DNA of 16,845 nt from Clostridiales bacterium (GTDB lineage Bacteria; Bacillota; Clostridia; Christensenellales; UBA1242), in the NCBI GenBank assembly GCA_003453435.1, contig DMLH01000001.1, forward strand, positions 1 to 16,845, written 5' to 3'. The notes beneath the pieces are model-generated. The model searched no databases and was not told the DNA's origin. It saw only the letters and a program-made list of their open reading frames with translations. A program made the translations under genes and the position numbers. Of this stretch, positions 6,654 through 14,140 are shown one piece after another. Position 1 is the stretch's first letter. The number at the start of each line of letters is the position of its first letter.

Positions 6654-9119
6654 ATGCAGTACAACATAAACGCAAGTGAAGATGTAACAAAGATGTTAAG
6701 TTTTGCAAGTGAAGCGGCAAGAAAATACAATGCTGGCGAAATTGCAACAGAGTATCTTGTTTTTGGCATTTTACAACTTAAAGGTTCCAATGCTCAAAAA
6801 CTATTGGATGACTTTGGCGTGCTTGACATTGAGTTCGAAGCTATACTTAGCGAAAGCAAGACAGATGACGATTTGGTTAAAAGTCCAGAACTTACACCAA
6901 AAAGCAAAAAAGTTTTTGTAAGGGCTCAAAACCTGGCAAAAGAATTAAATAGTCCTGTTGTTGATACTGAGCATATTTTGTTTAGCATTTTAATGGCTAG
7001 CGATTGCGTGGCAGTTAATATTTTGGACAAGGTTTTTAATGTAAATATAATTGATTTAAAAACCAAATTACTTGCCAGCATAAAAGAAAAGGACAGTTTG
7101 TTAAAAGAAAAACAAATCAAAAACGGTGTTGGTATTTTTGGTGAAAATTCTAAAAACAAAGATGCCCAAATTGATGAAAAATCTGTTGCAAACAGTGCTA
7201 AGAACGACCCCTTATTTGACCTGGGCGTTGATTTAACAGAAAAGGCAAAGCAGGGAAAGATTGACCCTATTATTGGCAGAGACAAAGAAATTGAAAGACT
7301 GATTGAAATTTTGTGTAGAAAAACAAAAAACAATCCTTGTTTGATTGGTGAGGCAGGAGTTGGAAAAAGTGCGGTTGTTGAAGGTTTGGCACTAAAAATA
7401 ATTGCTGGTGAAGTTCCAGCAGAATTAAAGGACAAAACCATTTTTTCTTTTGATATTAGTGGACTTATGGCTGGCACAAAATTTAGGGGTGCATTGGAAC
7501 AAAAACTTAGAAATGCAATAAATGAGATTATTCAAAATGGCAAAATCATTGTGTTTATGGATGAAATTCATACACTGGTTCAAACCTCAAGTGAAAAAGG
7601 AGAAGTTTCTCCAGCGGATATTTTAAAGCCATATCTTGCTCGTGGAGAAATTAAGACCATAGGCGCAACAACCACTGATGAATATAAAAAATATTTAGAA
7701 AAAGATAAAGCGTTAGAGCGTAGATTCCAACCTATTATTGTTAACCCGCCAACCAAAGAAGATACCTTTTTAATATTAAAGGGAATAAGAGATAGTTATG
7801 AACAGTTCCATGGTGTAAAGATAAATGATGATGCATTAAAAAGTGCTATTGAACTTAGTGATAGATACATAACAACAAGAAATTTTCCTGATAAGGCAAT
7901 AGACCTTATTGACGAGGCAAGCAGTAGGGCAAAACTTTTTGATAACTCACTTCCAAGTGACGTTGTTGTGCTTGAAAAAGAAGTCCAAAAATTACAAAAA
8001 AAGAAGAAGCAAGCAATAGCGTCAGAAGACTATGAAAGTGCAATTGTTTTGCGAGAGAAAATTTTTTCGCTTAAAGCCGAAATTGAAAAATTGAACAATT
8101 TTTATGGCACAAGTGATATAAAAAGAGTTGTGGGAAGTGATGACGTTGCAAATATTGTTTCACTTTGGACATCAATTCCTGTTGCAAAACTAACCGAAAC
8201 TGAAACTCAAAAATTGTTAAATTTAGAAAACATTTTGCAAAACAGAGTGATTGGGCAAAGTGAAGCAGTTTCAAGCGTTTCTAAGGCAATTAGGAGAAAC
8301 AGAGTTGGTTTAAAAACCAGCAAAAGGCCAATTGGTTCTTTCTTATTTTTGGGTCCTACGGGTGTTGGTAAAACAGAACTATCCAAAGCAGTTGCTGAAG
8401 CACTTTTTGATGACGAAAACAACCTTGTTAGGCTTGATATGAGTGAGTATATGGAATCTAACAGCATAACAAAACTAATAGGCTCACCTCCCGGATATGT
8501 TGGATATGAAGAAGGCGGTCAGTTAACCGAAAGTATAAGAAAAAAACCATTTTCTGTTGTTCTTTTAGATGAAATTGAAAAGGCTCACAAAGACGTTTTA
8601 AATCTATTGTTGCAAATTTTGGATGACGGCAGACTTACTGACGGACAAGGCAGGCTTGTTAATTTTCAAAATACAATTATAATAATGACCAGTAACATTG
8701 GAAGTTATGAATTAGAAGAAATGCTAAAAAATGCATCATCTGCAGGCGAAAGCGATGATATAATTCAAAAATATTTAAAAGATTATTTAAAACCAGAACT
8801 TATAAACCGAATTGACAATATCAGTGTTTTTAAAAGTTTGGATAAAGAGAGTTTAGCAAAAATTGCAAAGATAATGTTAACGTCCTTACTACAACAACTA
8901 AATTCAATGAGTATCAATTTGAAGTTAACCGAAAAAGCGTTAGATTATTTAATAAGCAAAGGATATAATGTAGAATTTGGCGCTAGGCCACTAAGAAGGC
9001 TTATAGAACAAGAAATTGAGTCAGTTATTGGCGAGGCAATTTTAAGAAAGGAGTGCATAGCAAAATGCACAATTGTAATAGATGAAAGTGACGGTAAACT
9101 ATTATTCAGTTATGTATAA
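6654..9119 (+). CDS. clpC: ClpC-type AAA+ unfoldase without a visible ClpP-docking tripeptide
   Basis: An 821-residue double-AAA+ ATPase that unfolds substrate proteins by threading them through a hexamer pore. The N-terminal double Clp repeat spans about 1-145. The first AAA module has Walker A GEAGVGKS (232-239), pore loop KFRG (276-279), Walker B IIVFMDEIHTL (298-308) and ERRF (355-358). A UVR-type middle domain follows (about 445-480), marking ClpC rather than ClpB. The second module has Walker A GPTGVGKT (567-574), pore loop GYVG (614-617), Walker B VVLLDEIEKAH (635-645), sensor 1 TSN (679-681) and sensor 2 GARPLRR (776-782). The stretch 682-713, where ClpC proteins carry the V/I-G-F loop that binds ClpP, reads YELEEMLKNASSAGESDD and holds no such motif. 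ctsR, mcsA and mcsB are not beside it. The start has GGAG five bases upstream. Confidence 0.9.
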   Translation: MQYNINASEDVTKMLSFASEAARKYNAGEIATEYLVFGILQLKGSNAQKLLDDFGVLDIEFEAILSESKTDDDLVKSPELTPKSKKVFVRAQNLAKELNSPVVDTEHILFSILMASDCVAVNILDKVFNVNIIDLKTKLLASIKEKDSLLKEKQIKNGVGIFGENSKNKDAQIDEKSVANSAKNDPLFDLGVDLTEKAKQGKIDPIIGRDKEIERLIEILCRKTKNNPCLIGEAGVGKSAVVEGLALKIIAGEVPAELKDKTIFSFDISGLMAGTKFRGALEQKLRNAINEIIQNGKIIVFMDEIHTLVQTSSEKGEVSPADILKPYLARGEIKTIGATTTDEYKKYLEKDKALERRFQPIIVNPPTKEDTFLILKGIRDSYEQFHGVKINDDALKSAIELSDRYITTRNFPDKAIDLIDEASSRAKLFDNSLPSDVVVLEKEVQKLQKKKKQAIASEDYESAIVLREKIFSLKAEIEKLNNFYGTSDIKRVVGSDDVANIVSLWTSIPVAKLTETETQKLLNLENILQNRVIGQSEAVSSVSKAIRRNRVGLKTSKRPIGSFLFLGPTGVGKTELSKAVAEALFDDENNLVRLDMSEYMESNSITKLIGSPPGYVGYEEGGQLTESIRKKPFSVVLLDEIEKAHKDVLNLLLQILDDGRLTDGQGRLVNFQNTIIIMTSNIGSYELEEMLKNASSAGESDDIIQKYLKDYLKPELINRIDNISVFKSLDKESLAKIAKIMLTSLLQQLNSMSINLKLTEKALDYLISKGYNVEFGARPLRRLIEQEIESVIGEAILRKECIAKCTIVIDESDGKLLFSYV

Positions 9120-9163
9120 CTTACATAATAGTTCCAAAAAATATTTTATTTAATTAACTGTTA

Positions 9164-9172
9164 TGTTATAAT
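9164..9172 (+). promoter_or_regulatory. Extended -10 promoter of the 294-residue membrane protein gene
   Basis: TGTTATAAT (9164-9172), an extended -10 with a perfect TATAAT. The -35 region (9144-9149, TTTTAT) is poor, as is common when the extended element is present. The ribosome binding site AGAGG follows at 9183-9187. Confidence 0.6.
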
Positions 9173-9192
9173 ATACATATGGAGAGGAAATT

Positions 9193-10077
9193 ATGATTTT
9201 ACGAAGATTGATAAAAGGATTAATTGGACTAGTATTAACAATTATTCTTGTTGTTGGTGGCACCATTTTAATTGTTAATGCTAAATATGGAATAAATATA
9301 ATTTCAGTAGCAAAATCTTTAGGCAAACTTGGTGGTGACGTTGATGTAACAACTTTGGCGCCAAAAGCACCAAAAGAGGCAGATTATGCACCAACCATGC
9401 ATGTAATTAATGATGCCCTTGCGGGATTTATCACATATGATGAAGAGGAGCAAAAATACTCAATAAGTAGTTCCGCAAGCCCACTCAGTAAGGATTTAAA
9501 ACTTACAGATACCCAGGTTTGTATTTTAATAAACTGGATATTGGAAGGTCAAGAAGGCAGTATGAATGTCAACATCGCCGGCAAGGAAGTTGACTTAAAG
9601 GAATACGATTTTAAAGTTGTTCAAATTCAGTTCACGGAAGGCGCGGAAGGTGCAATAAATTACAATGTTGTTATGAGCATTAGCCTTACAAAGATAAAAG
9701 ACAAAATGAACGGTTTTCCTTTTAGTTTATTAAAAGGTAAAGTACCAGATACTTTGTATCTTTCATCAACTGTTTCCGTTTTAAAAACCGCAGGAGCATT
9801 TAAATATGAGGTTTCAAGTGTAAGCCTTGCACTTAACAACATGACTGGTGATGAAGTTGATAAATTGTTTAAACTGTTAAACATATTTGTTGGCGTTGGT
9901 GACGTTTCGACATTTAATTTAAGTTTGGGCAAGAGTTTTGTTGATGCTTTAATTGGAAATGCGGATGTCAGTGGTTTAACATATTCACTTGCAAGCAGTA
10001 GCGGTTCCAATATTGCGGACTTTACTTTTGAAAAAGTAGGCGAAACAATATATTATGTAATGAAAAAATCATTATAA
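9193..10077 (+). CDS. Membrane-anchored protein of unknown function
   Basis: I do not recognise this 294-residue protein. It begins with two basic arginines, then one strong hydrophobic segment (about 9-29), then a long soluble part rich in beta-prone and small residues and lacking cysteine-rich or catalytic motifs apart from a single Cys near residue 109. The charge pattern suggests an N-in, C-out single-pass protein whose body faces the cell surface. The overall plan (anchor, then a middle segment that could hold a pair of beta sheets, YNVVMSISLTKIKDK and SSTVSVLKTAG) reminds me loosely of YpmS-like proteins, but I would not assign it. It has its own promoter and a 10-bp stem terminator, so it is likely a single-gene unit. 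Confidence 0.75.
   Translation: MILRRLIKGLIGLVLTIILVVGGTILIVNAKYGINIISVAKSLGKLGGDVDVTTLAPKAPKEADYAPTMHVINDALAGFITYDEEEQKYSISSSASPLSKDLKLTDTQVCILINWILEGQEGSMNVNIAGKEVDLKEYDFKVVQIQFTEGAEGAINYNVVMSISLTKIKDKMNGFPFSLLKGKVPDTLYLSSTVSVLKTAGAFKYEVSSVSLALNNMTGDEVDKLFKLLNIFVGVGDVSTFNLSLGKSFVDALIGNADVSGLTYSLASSSGSNIADFTFEKVGETIYYVMKKSL
10028..10056 (+). promoter_or_regulatory. Candidate promoter of rsmE inside the preceding gene
   Basis: TTGAAA (10028-10033), 17-bp spacer, TATTAT (10051-10056), lying in the last codons of the 294-residue gene. It is the only good promoter I see before rsmE, but the transcript would pass through the hairpin at 10092-10117. Confidence 0.45.
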
Positions 10078-10091
10078 GCAAAAACAACTTC

Positions 10092-10124
10092 AAAAAGGAA
10101 ATTAACGTTTCCTTTTTAGTTTTT
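10092..10124 (+). terminator. Stem-loop terminator, possibly an attenuator before rsmE
   Basis: A perfect 10-bp stem (10092-10101 with 10108-10117), six-base loop, then a T-rich tail. It ends the 294-residue gene. Its 3' arm can also pair with the rsmE ribosome binding region. Confidence 0.8.
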
Positions 10125-10137
10125 CAGGAAAAAGGTT

Positions 10138-10950
10138 ATGAGTAAAAAATATATTAAGATTAAAGAAAATAATGCCGAATTTGTAAAAAAAATGGTTAAA
10201 AATGATAAAAATTCGCAAATTTTTGATGAAAATAAGAGATTTTTTGTGCCCAATGCTGTTTTAGGTATGGTAAAAATTGAAGGTGAAGAGCACAATCATT
10301 TGGTTAATGTTATGCGATATAAAGTTGGAGATGAAATAATTTTAATATGCAATGATGATTATGATTATTTTGGCACTATTGTTGAAGTGTCAAAAAACTA
10401 TTCACTTGTGGAAATAAAAAATAAGGTGCTTAACAAATCAAATCCTAGCATAGATGTCACTGCTTTTGTTGCCGTAAACAAACGTGAGCCAATGAGTTTA
10501 ATGATAAGGATGCTTAGCGAGTTAGGTGTATCAAATTTTGTTCCTTTTACATCAAAATGGACGCAGGCGCAAGATGCAAACGAAAAGTTGGAAAGATTTC
10601 AAAAAATTGCTGATCAAAGTGCAAAGCAATGCAGAAGAAGTAAAACATTAAAAATTATGGAAGTTAGAAGTTTAAGCGAAGTTTGTGAAACATTTAGTGA
10701 ATACGATGCAGTATTTTTTGCGTATGAAAAAGAAGACACACTAAATTTGCAAACGTATTTTGCTACACACAGTCAACCATTAAAAAAGGTTGCTTTCATA
10801 ATTGGCGCTGTTGCTGGTTTTGATGTGGACGAAGCAAAAAAAATAGTTGATAGTGGCGCAATATCAATAAGTTTAGGTAGGCGTATTTTAAAAGCGGATA
10901 CTGCGTGTGTTGCAATTGGATCAATTTTAATGAACTCATTAAAATATTAA
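10138..10950 (+). CDS. rsmE: 16S rRNA m3U1498 methyltransferase RsmE
   Basis: A 270-residue SPOUT-class enzyme that methylates N3 of U1498 in 16S rRNA using S-adenosylmethionine. The N-terminal PUA-like domain begins with RFFVP (34-38) and contains IEGEEHNHLVNVMRYKVGD (47-65). The trefoil-knot domain follows with SELGVSNFVPFTSKW (127-141), KIADQSAKQCRRSK (156-169), IIGAVAGF (221-228) and ISLGRRILKADTA (244-256). Two things are odd. About 33 lysine-rich residues precede the RFFVP that normally opens the protein. The knot loop that binds the methyl donor reads GAVAGF, while the family has GPEGGF. The ATG follows AAAAAGG at close spacing. No methionine lies near RFFVP, and ATG 10138 is the best-supported start. 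Confidence 0.85.
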   Translation: MSKKYIKIKENNAEFVKKMVKNDKNSQIFDENKRFFVPNAVLGMVKIEGEEHNHLVNVMRYKVGDEIILICNDDYDYFGTIVEVSKNYSLVEIKNKVLNKSNPSIDVTAFVAVNKREPMSLMIRMLSELGVSNFVPFTSKWTQAQDANEKLERFQKIADQSAKQCRRSKTLKIMEVRSLSEVCETFSEYDAVFFAYEKEDTLNLQTYFATHSQPLKKVAFIIGAVAGFDVDEAKKIVDSGAISISLGRRILKADTACVAIGSILMNSLKY

Positions 10951-10979
10951 ATTCATTTTTTAAAAAAACTATTGTTAAA

Positions 10980-11012
10980 AAAATAGGTATTTAATCAATA
11001 CCTATTTTAATT
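10980..11012. terminator. Bidirectional terminator between rsmE and rsmF
   Basis: A perfect 12-bp stem (10980-10991 with 10997-11008) and a 5-base loop between convergent genes. It has T-rich sequence downstream on the plus strand and a T run on the minus strand, so it can serve both genes. Confidence 0.8.
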
Positions 11013-11050
11013 TACATTTCAAAATAATGAAGCGTATTTAATATACATAT

Positions 11051-12493
11051 TTAAATTTTCTTACGCAACTGTTTAGGGTAGTGGTTTTTAATTTTCTTTT
11101 GACTTACTTTTCCGAAACAAATTGAGATACCACCATAAGTTAACAGCACCCATCCATCATCAATCTGTGTGATTAATTCATAGCCTTCCAAATACTTTTT
11201 AGCATCACTTTCAGTTATGTCAAAAACTCTTTTACATTGTTCTGGCTTTAAAAAGTGTGACAAATGTAAACTTGGTGTAAAAATATTTTTAATACATCGC
11301 CCCAAATATACTCCTGTTGAAAGAACTTTTAAACCATTTAAATCAAGCGTAGAATTTGCATATATATCATCATCAAAAACAACAAAATTGTCAAAACAAA
11401 AATTTAAATATTTTTTTTCAAACTGCTTAAAAATTTCAATTTTTTCTTTATTTTTATGCAAATTTTGCTGTTTTTTACTTATTTTTTTATCATTTTTACA
11501 ATCCAATAACATGTTTTCGTTTTTATTGACATCAGATTTTTTCTTTTTTATAACCGCAAAAAAGTGCCCTTCGCCATCAATATGGTAAGGATAAAGTCTT
11601 GCACAATTTTTAAGACAACTGATGCCAGATATTTCAATTCCATTATCGAAATTAAATTTTTTGTGGTCTATGCTTATAAGTTCCAAGTCACTGTGGTTGC
11701 TAAGTAAATAGTTTACAACCATTTCATTTTCTTCAATGCTAAAAGTGCATGTGGAGTACACCATAGTTCCACCACATTTAAGCATTTTGTAGGCACTTTC
11801 CATAATCTCTTTTTGCCTATTCATACACAGTTTTGGCGTGTTTTCGTTCCATTCAGTTATTGCCTCAGCATTTTTTCTAAACATTCCTTCGCCAGAGCAT
11901 GGAGCATCAACAAGAATTTTGTCAAAAAAATTTTTAAATTTATTTTCTAGATCTTTTGGCGAGTGATTTGTGACTATAACGTTTCCAAATCCAAGCCTGT
12001 GTACATTTTCAACCAAAGTTTTTGCACGTTGTTGCACAATTTCGTTGGAGATTAAAATCCCATTGTCAAAGTTAAGTTTTTCTGCAATTTGAGTTGTTTT
12101 ACCGCCCGGGCTTGCGCATAGGTCCAAAACCACATCACTTGGCAAAATGTTTAAAAATTCAACAGGTGCCATTGCGCTTGGCTCTTGCAAATAATATGCG
12201 CCCATTTCGTGCAATAAATTTTTGCCAAGTTTAATTTCCTTGTCAAAATAAAAACCGGTTTTGCACCAATCAATTTGTTTTAAGCTGCAAGAAATATTGA
12301 ATTTTTTTAAAAAATTTTCCAAATTTTCTTCATTTATTTCTAAATTATCCAATTTTCTTAAATTAAATCTAACACCGTTTTTTTTGTCGTCATTATAGCA
12401 ATTCAAAAGTTTTTCAACGTTCAAATTTGGTATTTGATTTAAACTTTCATAATATTTTTTATAGTTATTTTGTTTGTCAATTTTTTGGTTCAT
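11051..12493 (-). CDS. rsmF: RsmB/NOP-family rRNA m5C methyltransferase (RsmF-like)
   Basis: A 480-residue SAM-dependent RNA cytosine-C5 methyltransferase of the NOL1/NOP2/Sun family. The order is: an N-terminal RNA-binding part with GVRFNLRK (40-47), YYLQEPSAM at 100-108, the SAM-binding loop LDLCASPGGKT (123-133), motif IV DAPCSGEGMFRK (196-207) with Cys199, and motif VI STCTFS (247-252) with the nucleophile Cys249, followed by EENE. The EGMFRK extension and the long C-terminal part with a final PUA-like segment (GWVLLTYGGISICFGKV, ending in lysines) fit RsmF-type proteins more than the shorter RsmB. Between 316 and 350 lies a lysine/asparagine-rich linker. GGAG precedes the ATG. The exact rRNA position it modifies cannot be read from the sequence. 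Confidence 0.88.
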   Translation of the reverse strand: MNQKIDKQNNYKKYYESLNQIPNLNVEKLLNCYNDDKKNGVRFNLRKLDNLEINEENLENFLKKFNISCSLKQIDWCKTGFYFDKEIKLGKNLLHEMGAYYLQEPSAMAPVEFLNILPSDVVLDLCASPGGKTTQIAEKLNFDNGILISNEIVQQRAKTLVENVHRLGFGNVIVTNHSPKDLENKFKNFFDKILVDAPCSGEGMFRKNAEAITEWNENTPKLCMNRQKEIMESAYKMLKCGGTMVYSTCTFSIEENEMVVNYLLSNHSDLELISIDHKKFNFDNGIEISGISCLKNCARLYPYHIDGEGHFFAVIKKKKSDVNKNENMLLDCKNDKKISKKQQNLHKNKEKIEIFKQFEKKYLNFCFDNFVVFDDDIYANSTLDLNGLKVLSTGVYLGRCIKNIFTPSLHLSHFLKPEQCKRVFDITESDAKKYLEGYELITQIDDGWVLLTYGGISICFGKVSQKKIKNHYPKQLRKKI

Positions 12494-12557
12494 AAATTCA
12501 CTCCATTGTTTGGGAATAATAAAATCATCTTGTTTTTAAATTAAATGTTTTAGTTTA

Positions 12558-12586
12558 TTGATTTTTAAATTAAAAAGTGTTATTAT
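12558..12586 (+). promoter_or_regulatory. Promoter before the tRNA-Arg cluster
   Basis: TTGATT (12558-12563), 17-bp spacer, TATTAT (12581-12586) with a TGt extended -10. Transcription would start near 12593, about nine bases before the first, broken tRNA copy. No comparable promoter is seen directly upstream of the intact tRNA at 12941. Confidence 0.65.
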
Positions 12587-12601
12587 AGTTGCGGTGTACA
12601 T

Positions 12602-12641
12602 GTGGCTATAGTTCAGTTGGATAGAGCGTCCGCCTCCTAAG
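12602..12641 (+). pseudogene. Truncated tRNA-Arg(CCU), 5' half only
   Basis: Forty bases that match the intact downstream tRNA-Arg at 35 positions by my alignment: acceptor 5' strand, TA at 8-9, D arm, G26, anticodon stem 5' strand, the loop CTCCTAA and one further G. Similarity then stops. No T arm or acceptor 3' strand follows, and I find no TAGCCAC partner for its GTGGCTA in the window. It cannot fold as a tRNA. Confidence 0.8.
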
Positions 12642-12776
12642 TCTTTGTTAAAACCCCTCATATAATAACTCAAAACTATTGATTTTACTAGCGATTTTAT
12701 AGAAAGACGAAAAATATTTTTCAAAAAAACCATCCTTTTGTCATTTTTAACACAAATTTTATAAATTTGTATACAT

Positions 12777-12847
12777 GTTTGCTTAGTTCAGAGGACAGAG
12801 CACTTTATCCTAAGTATCGACTTGGACATAATTAAAATCTCTAAACA
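12777..12847 (+). pseudogene. Degenerate tRNA-Arg-like sequence
   Basis: About 71 bases in tRNA layout but badly decayed. The D arm GTTC..GAGC region and the anticodon-loop word TCCTAAG are kept. The anticodon stem no longer pairs, the T arm is weak with the loop altered to AATTAAA, and only a GTTT/AAAC remnant of the acceptor stem is left. It shares the 5' flank TACAT with the first truncated copy. Confidence 0.6.
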
Positions 12848-12940
12848 TCCCTAAAACACTGACAATTTGCAAGTAATCCAAACTCACACAAAACCAAAGT
12901 TCACCAAAAATTCACCCTAACCAAATAAAAATCTCAATAT
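12848..12940. other. A/C-rich spacer before the intact tRNA
   Basis: A stretch with very few G on the plus strand and a short direct repeat TTCACC-N5-TTCACC (12900-12916). I see no promoter, hairpin or open reading frame. It may be an unstructured precursor-RNA segment or decayed DNA. Confidence 0.4.
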
Positions 12941-13017
<77 letters not shown>

Positions 13018-13093
13018 ATTTTTTTTATATCAATTGTTTTTAATAATATTTCTGATTTTCATTTTAAATTTTTTTGTGATAAATTTTGGGGGG

Positions 13094-13122
13094 TTGAAAT
13101 TTTATTTTTTTTATGGTATAAT
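13094..13122 (+). promoter_or_regulatory. Strong promoter of the two-helix membrane protein gene
   Basis: TTGAAA (13094-13099), 17-bp spacer, TATAAT (13117-13122) with a TGg extended -10. It is the closest to consensus of any promoter in the window. The ribosome binding site GGGAG follows at 13142-13146. Confidence 0.78.
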
Positions 13123-13153
13123 ACAGAGTATATTATAGTATGGGAGTTAGATT

Positions 13154-13741
13154 ATGAACTTAAATTACAGATTAAAAGATTTGACTGCGCAATTTAAGAA
13201 TATTGAGGATAGCGATGGTTTTACTTGTGATGAAGAAGGTAGAGGAATTATAAATGTAGGCGCTGAAAATTATGATGATATTTTTTCTCCATATTGTTTT
13301 AAGGGTGGAGATACTTTATCACTGGAGATGGTAGAATATTTATGGGAAAAGCAAGCCGTTATTCCGTTAGATTATGATTTGACTTTGAGATTTAATGTTA
13401 AAAATGCAAATGAATCTAAACAAAAGGAGATTCAAACCGCTGTTAAAGAAAATTATGAACATGATATAAGGGGTACAGAACAAAAGTTGCACAGATTGAA
13501 AATGCTATCCATTTGGTTTATCATTTTTGGAATTGTGTTTATGGCAGGATATTTGCTTACAGTTAGTTTTGCACCTAAATTGATTGCTATTTCATTTGTT
13601 TTAGACCTATTTTCTTGGATATTTATGTGGGAAGGCATAAGAGCATTCTACCTAGATACTCGAAATTTAAAATTGGATAAATTAAAAGCACTGCGCCTAG
13701 GCGCTGCAAAAATAGAAGTTAAAGAGTTTGAGCCATATTAA
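13154..13741 (+). CDS. Conserved-looking membrane protein of unknown function
   Basis: A 195-residue protein I cannot assign to a named family. A soluble N-terminal part (1-115) contains the stretch IFSPYCFKGGDTLSLEMVEYLWEK (43-66) and VIPLDYDLTLRFNVKN (69-84). A basic/acidic, probably helical segment follows, then two hydrophobic helices (about 117-137 and 142-165), and a short basic C-terminal tail (residues 170-195). The two helices form a hairpin, so both ends should face the cytoplasm. Residues such as PYCF, PL.YDLTLRF and FSWIF.WE look like a conserved pattern rather than random sequence, and I recall similar small membrane proteins in Clostridia without a known role. Its strong promoter suggests high expression. 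It is the first gene after the tRNA and is followed by hairpins, so it is probably transcribed alone. Confidence 0.8.
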   Translation: MNLNYRLKDLTAQFKNIEDSDGFTCDEEGRGIINVGAENYDDIFSPYCFKGGDTLSLEMVEYLWEKQAVIPLDYDLTLRFNVKNANESKQKEIQTAVKENYEHDIRGTEQKLHRLKMLSIWFIIFGIVFMAGYLLTVSFAPKLIAISFVLDLFSWIFMWEGIRAFYLDTRNLKLDKLKALRLGAAKIEVKEFEPY

Positions 13742-13751
13742 AAATGTTCAA

Positions 13752-13799
13752 TAGCAAATTTTTAAAATTTTTTCATAAAATATATAAAATCATTTGCTA
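13752..13799. repeat. Inverted repeat with AT-rich centre
   Basis: Eight-base arms TAGCAAAT (13752-13759) and ATTTGCTA (13792-13799) around an almost pure A/T centre. It lies just after the membrane-protein gene and directly abuts a second inverted repeat. Confidence 0.6.
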
Positions 13800-13850
13800 A
13801 AATGTTGCATTTTATTTATAATAAAAGTGAATAAGTGCAACATTTTTAAT
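13799..13850 (+). terminator. Nested hairpin after the membrane-protein gene, with embedded promoter-like elements
   Basis: Perfect 11-bp arms (13799-13809 and 13836-13846) enclose a second perfect 7-bp stem (13810-13816 with 13820-13826), leaving a nine-base bulge. The right arm ends in a T run, so termination of the upstream gene is the simplest reading. The same sequence contains TTGCTA (13794-13799), 17 bases, TATAAT (13817-13822), a near-consensus promoter whose -10 sits between the arms. Confidence 0.5.
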
Positions 13851-13900
13851 GTTAGCACAAAAAATAGTTCTAAGTTAGTTTGTTGTTAAAAGCATTGAAT

Positions 13901-14087
13901 TGTCATCCTGACCTTACATTCTGCACTTTTTAGGAAGGATCCCAATCTTATGTCATCCAGAGGAACTAAGTGACGTAGGGATCTCCGCACCTGTGGCATT
14001 CTTTCATTAAAGTGAAAGATAGATGAGGAGCAGTTCAGCGGTTGAGATTCTTCGTGAGCCAAGAAAATAGTGTGCCTTAGAATGACA
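13901..14087. repeat. REP/MITE-like repeat cluster (three related units)
   Basis: Two direct units start with TGTCATCC (13901 and 13951) and end with GGATCCC or GGATCTC. A third lies inverted (14043-14087), running from GAGATTC to AATGACA. The block is clearly richer in G and C than its surroundings and codes for nothing convincing. The form, TGTCATyCTGA...GGATCTC against GAGATTC...GAATGACA, is that of dispersed intergenic palindromic repeats seen in many Clostridia. It ends 53 bases before the LRR gene. Confidence 0.65.
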
Positions 14088-14114
14088 TTGAAAAGAGGCT
14101 GAACGACATATAAC
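14088..14114 (+). promoter_or_regulatory. Possible promoter of the LRR protein gene
   Basis: TTGAAA (14088-14093), a short 15-bp spacer and TATAAC (14109-14114), directly at the edge of the repeat cluster. The short spacer makes it a weak candidate. The other option is the promoter at 13794-13822. Confidence 0.35.
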
Positions 14115-14140
14115 AGCAGAACTTTAAAAAGGAGATTTTT

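Noticed and set aside
11217..11588. A 123-codon plus-strand frame within the RsmF gene
   Set aside because: It is antisense to a strongly supported gene with intact catalytic motifs, and rich in Phe/Ser/Lys as expected from a shadow frame.
12536..12733. A 65-codon minus-strand frame between rsmF and the tRNA cluster
   Set aside because: It covers the tRNA promoter and the truncated tRNA copy and has no coding character.
12642..12776. A group I intron splitting a tRNA-Arg(CCU) after the anticodon loop, as known in some proteobacteria
   Set aside because: No matching 3' tRNA half with TAGCCAC follows, the interval is too short, and no group I core elements are visible.
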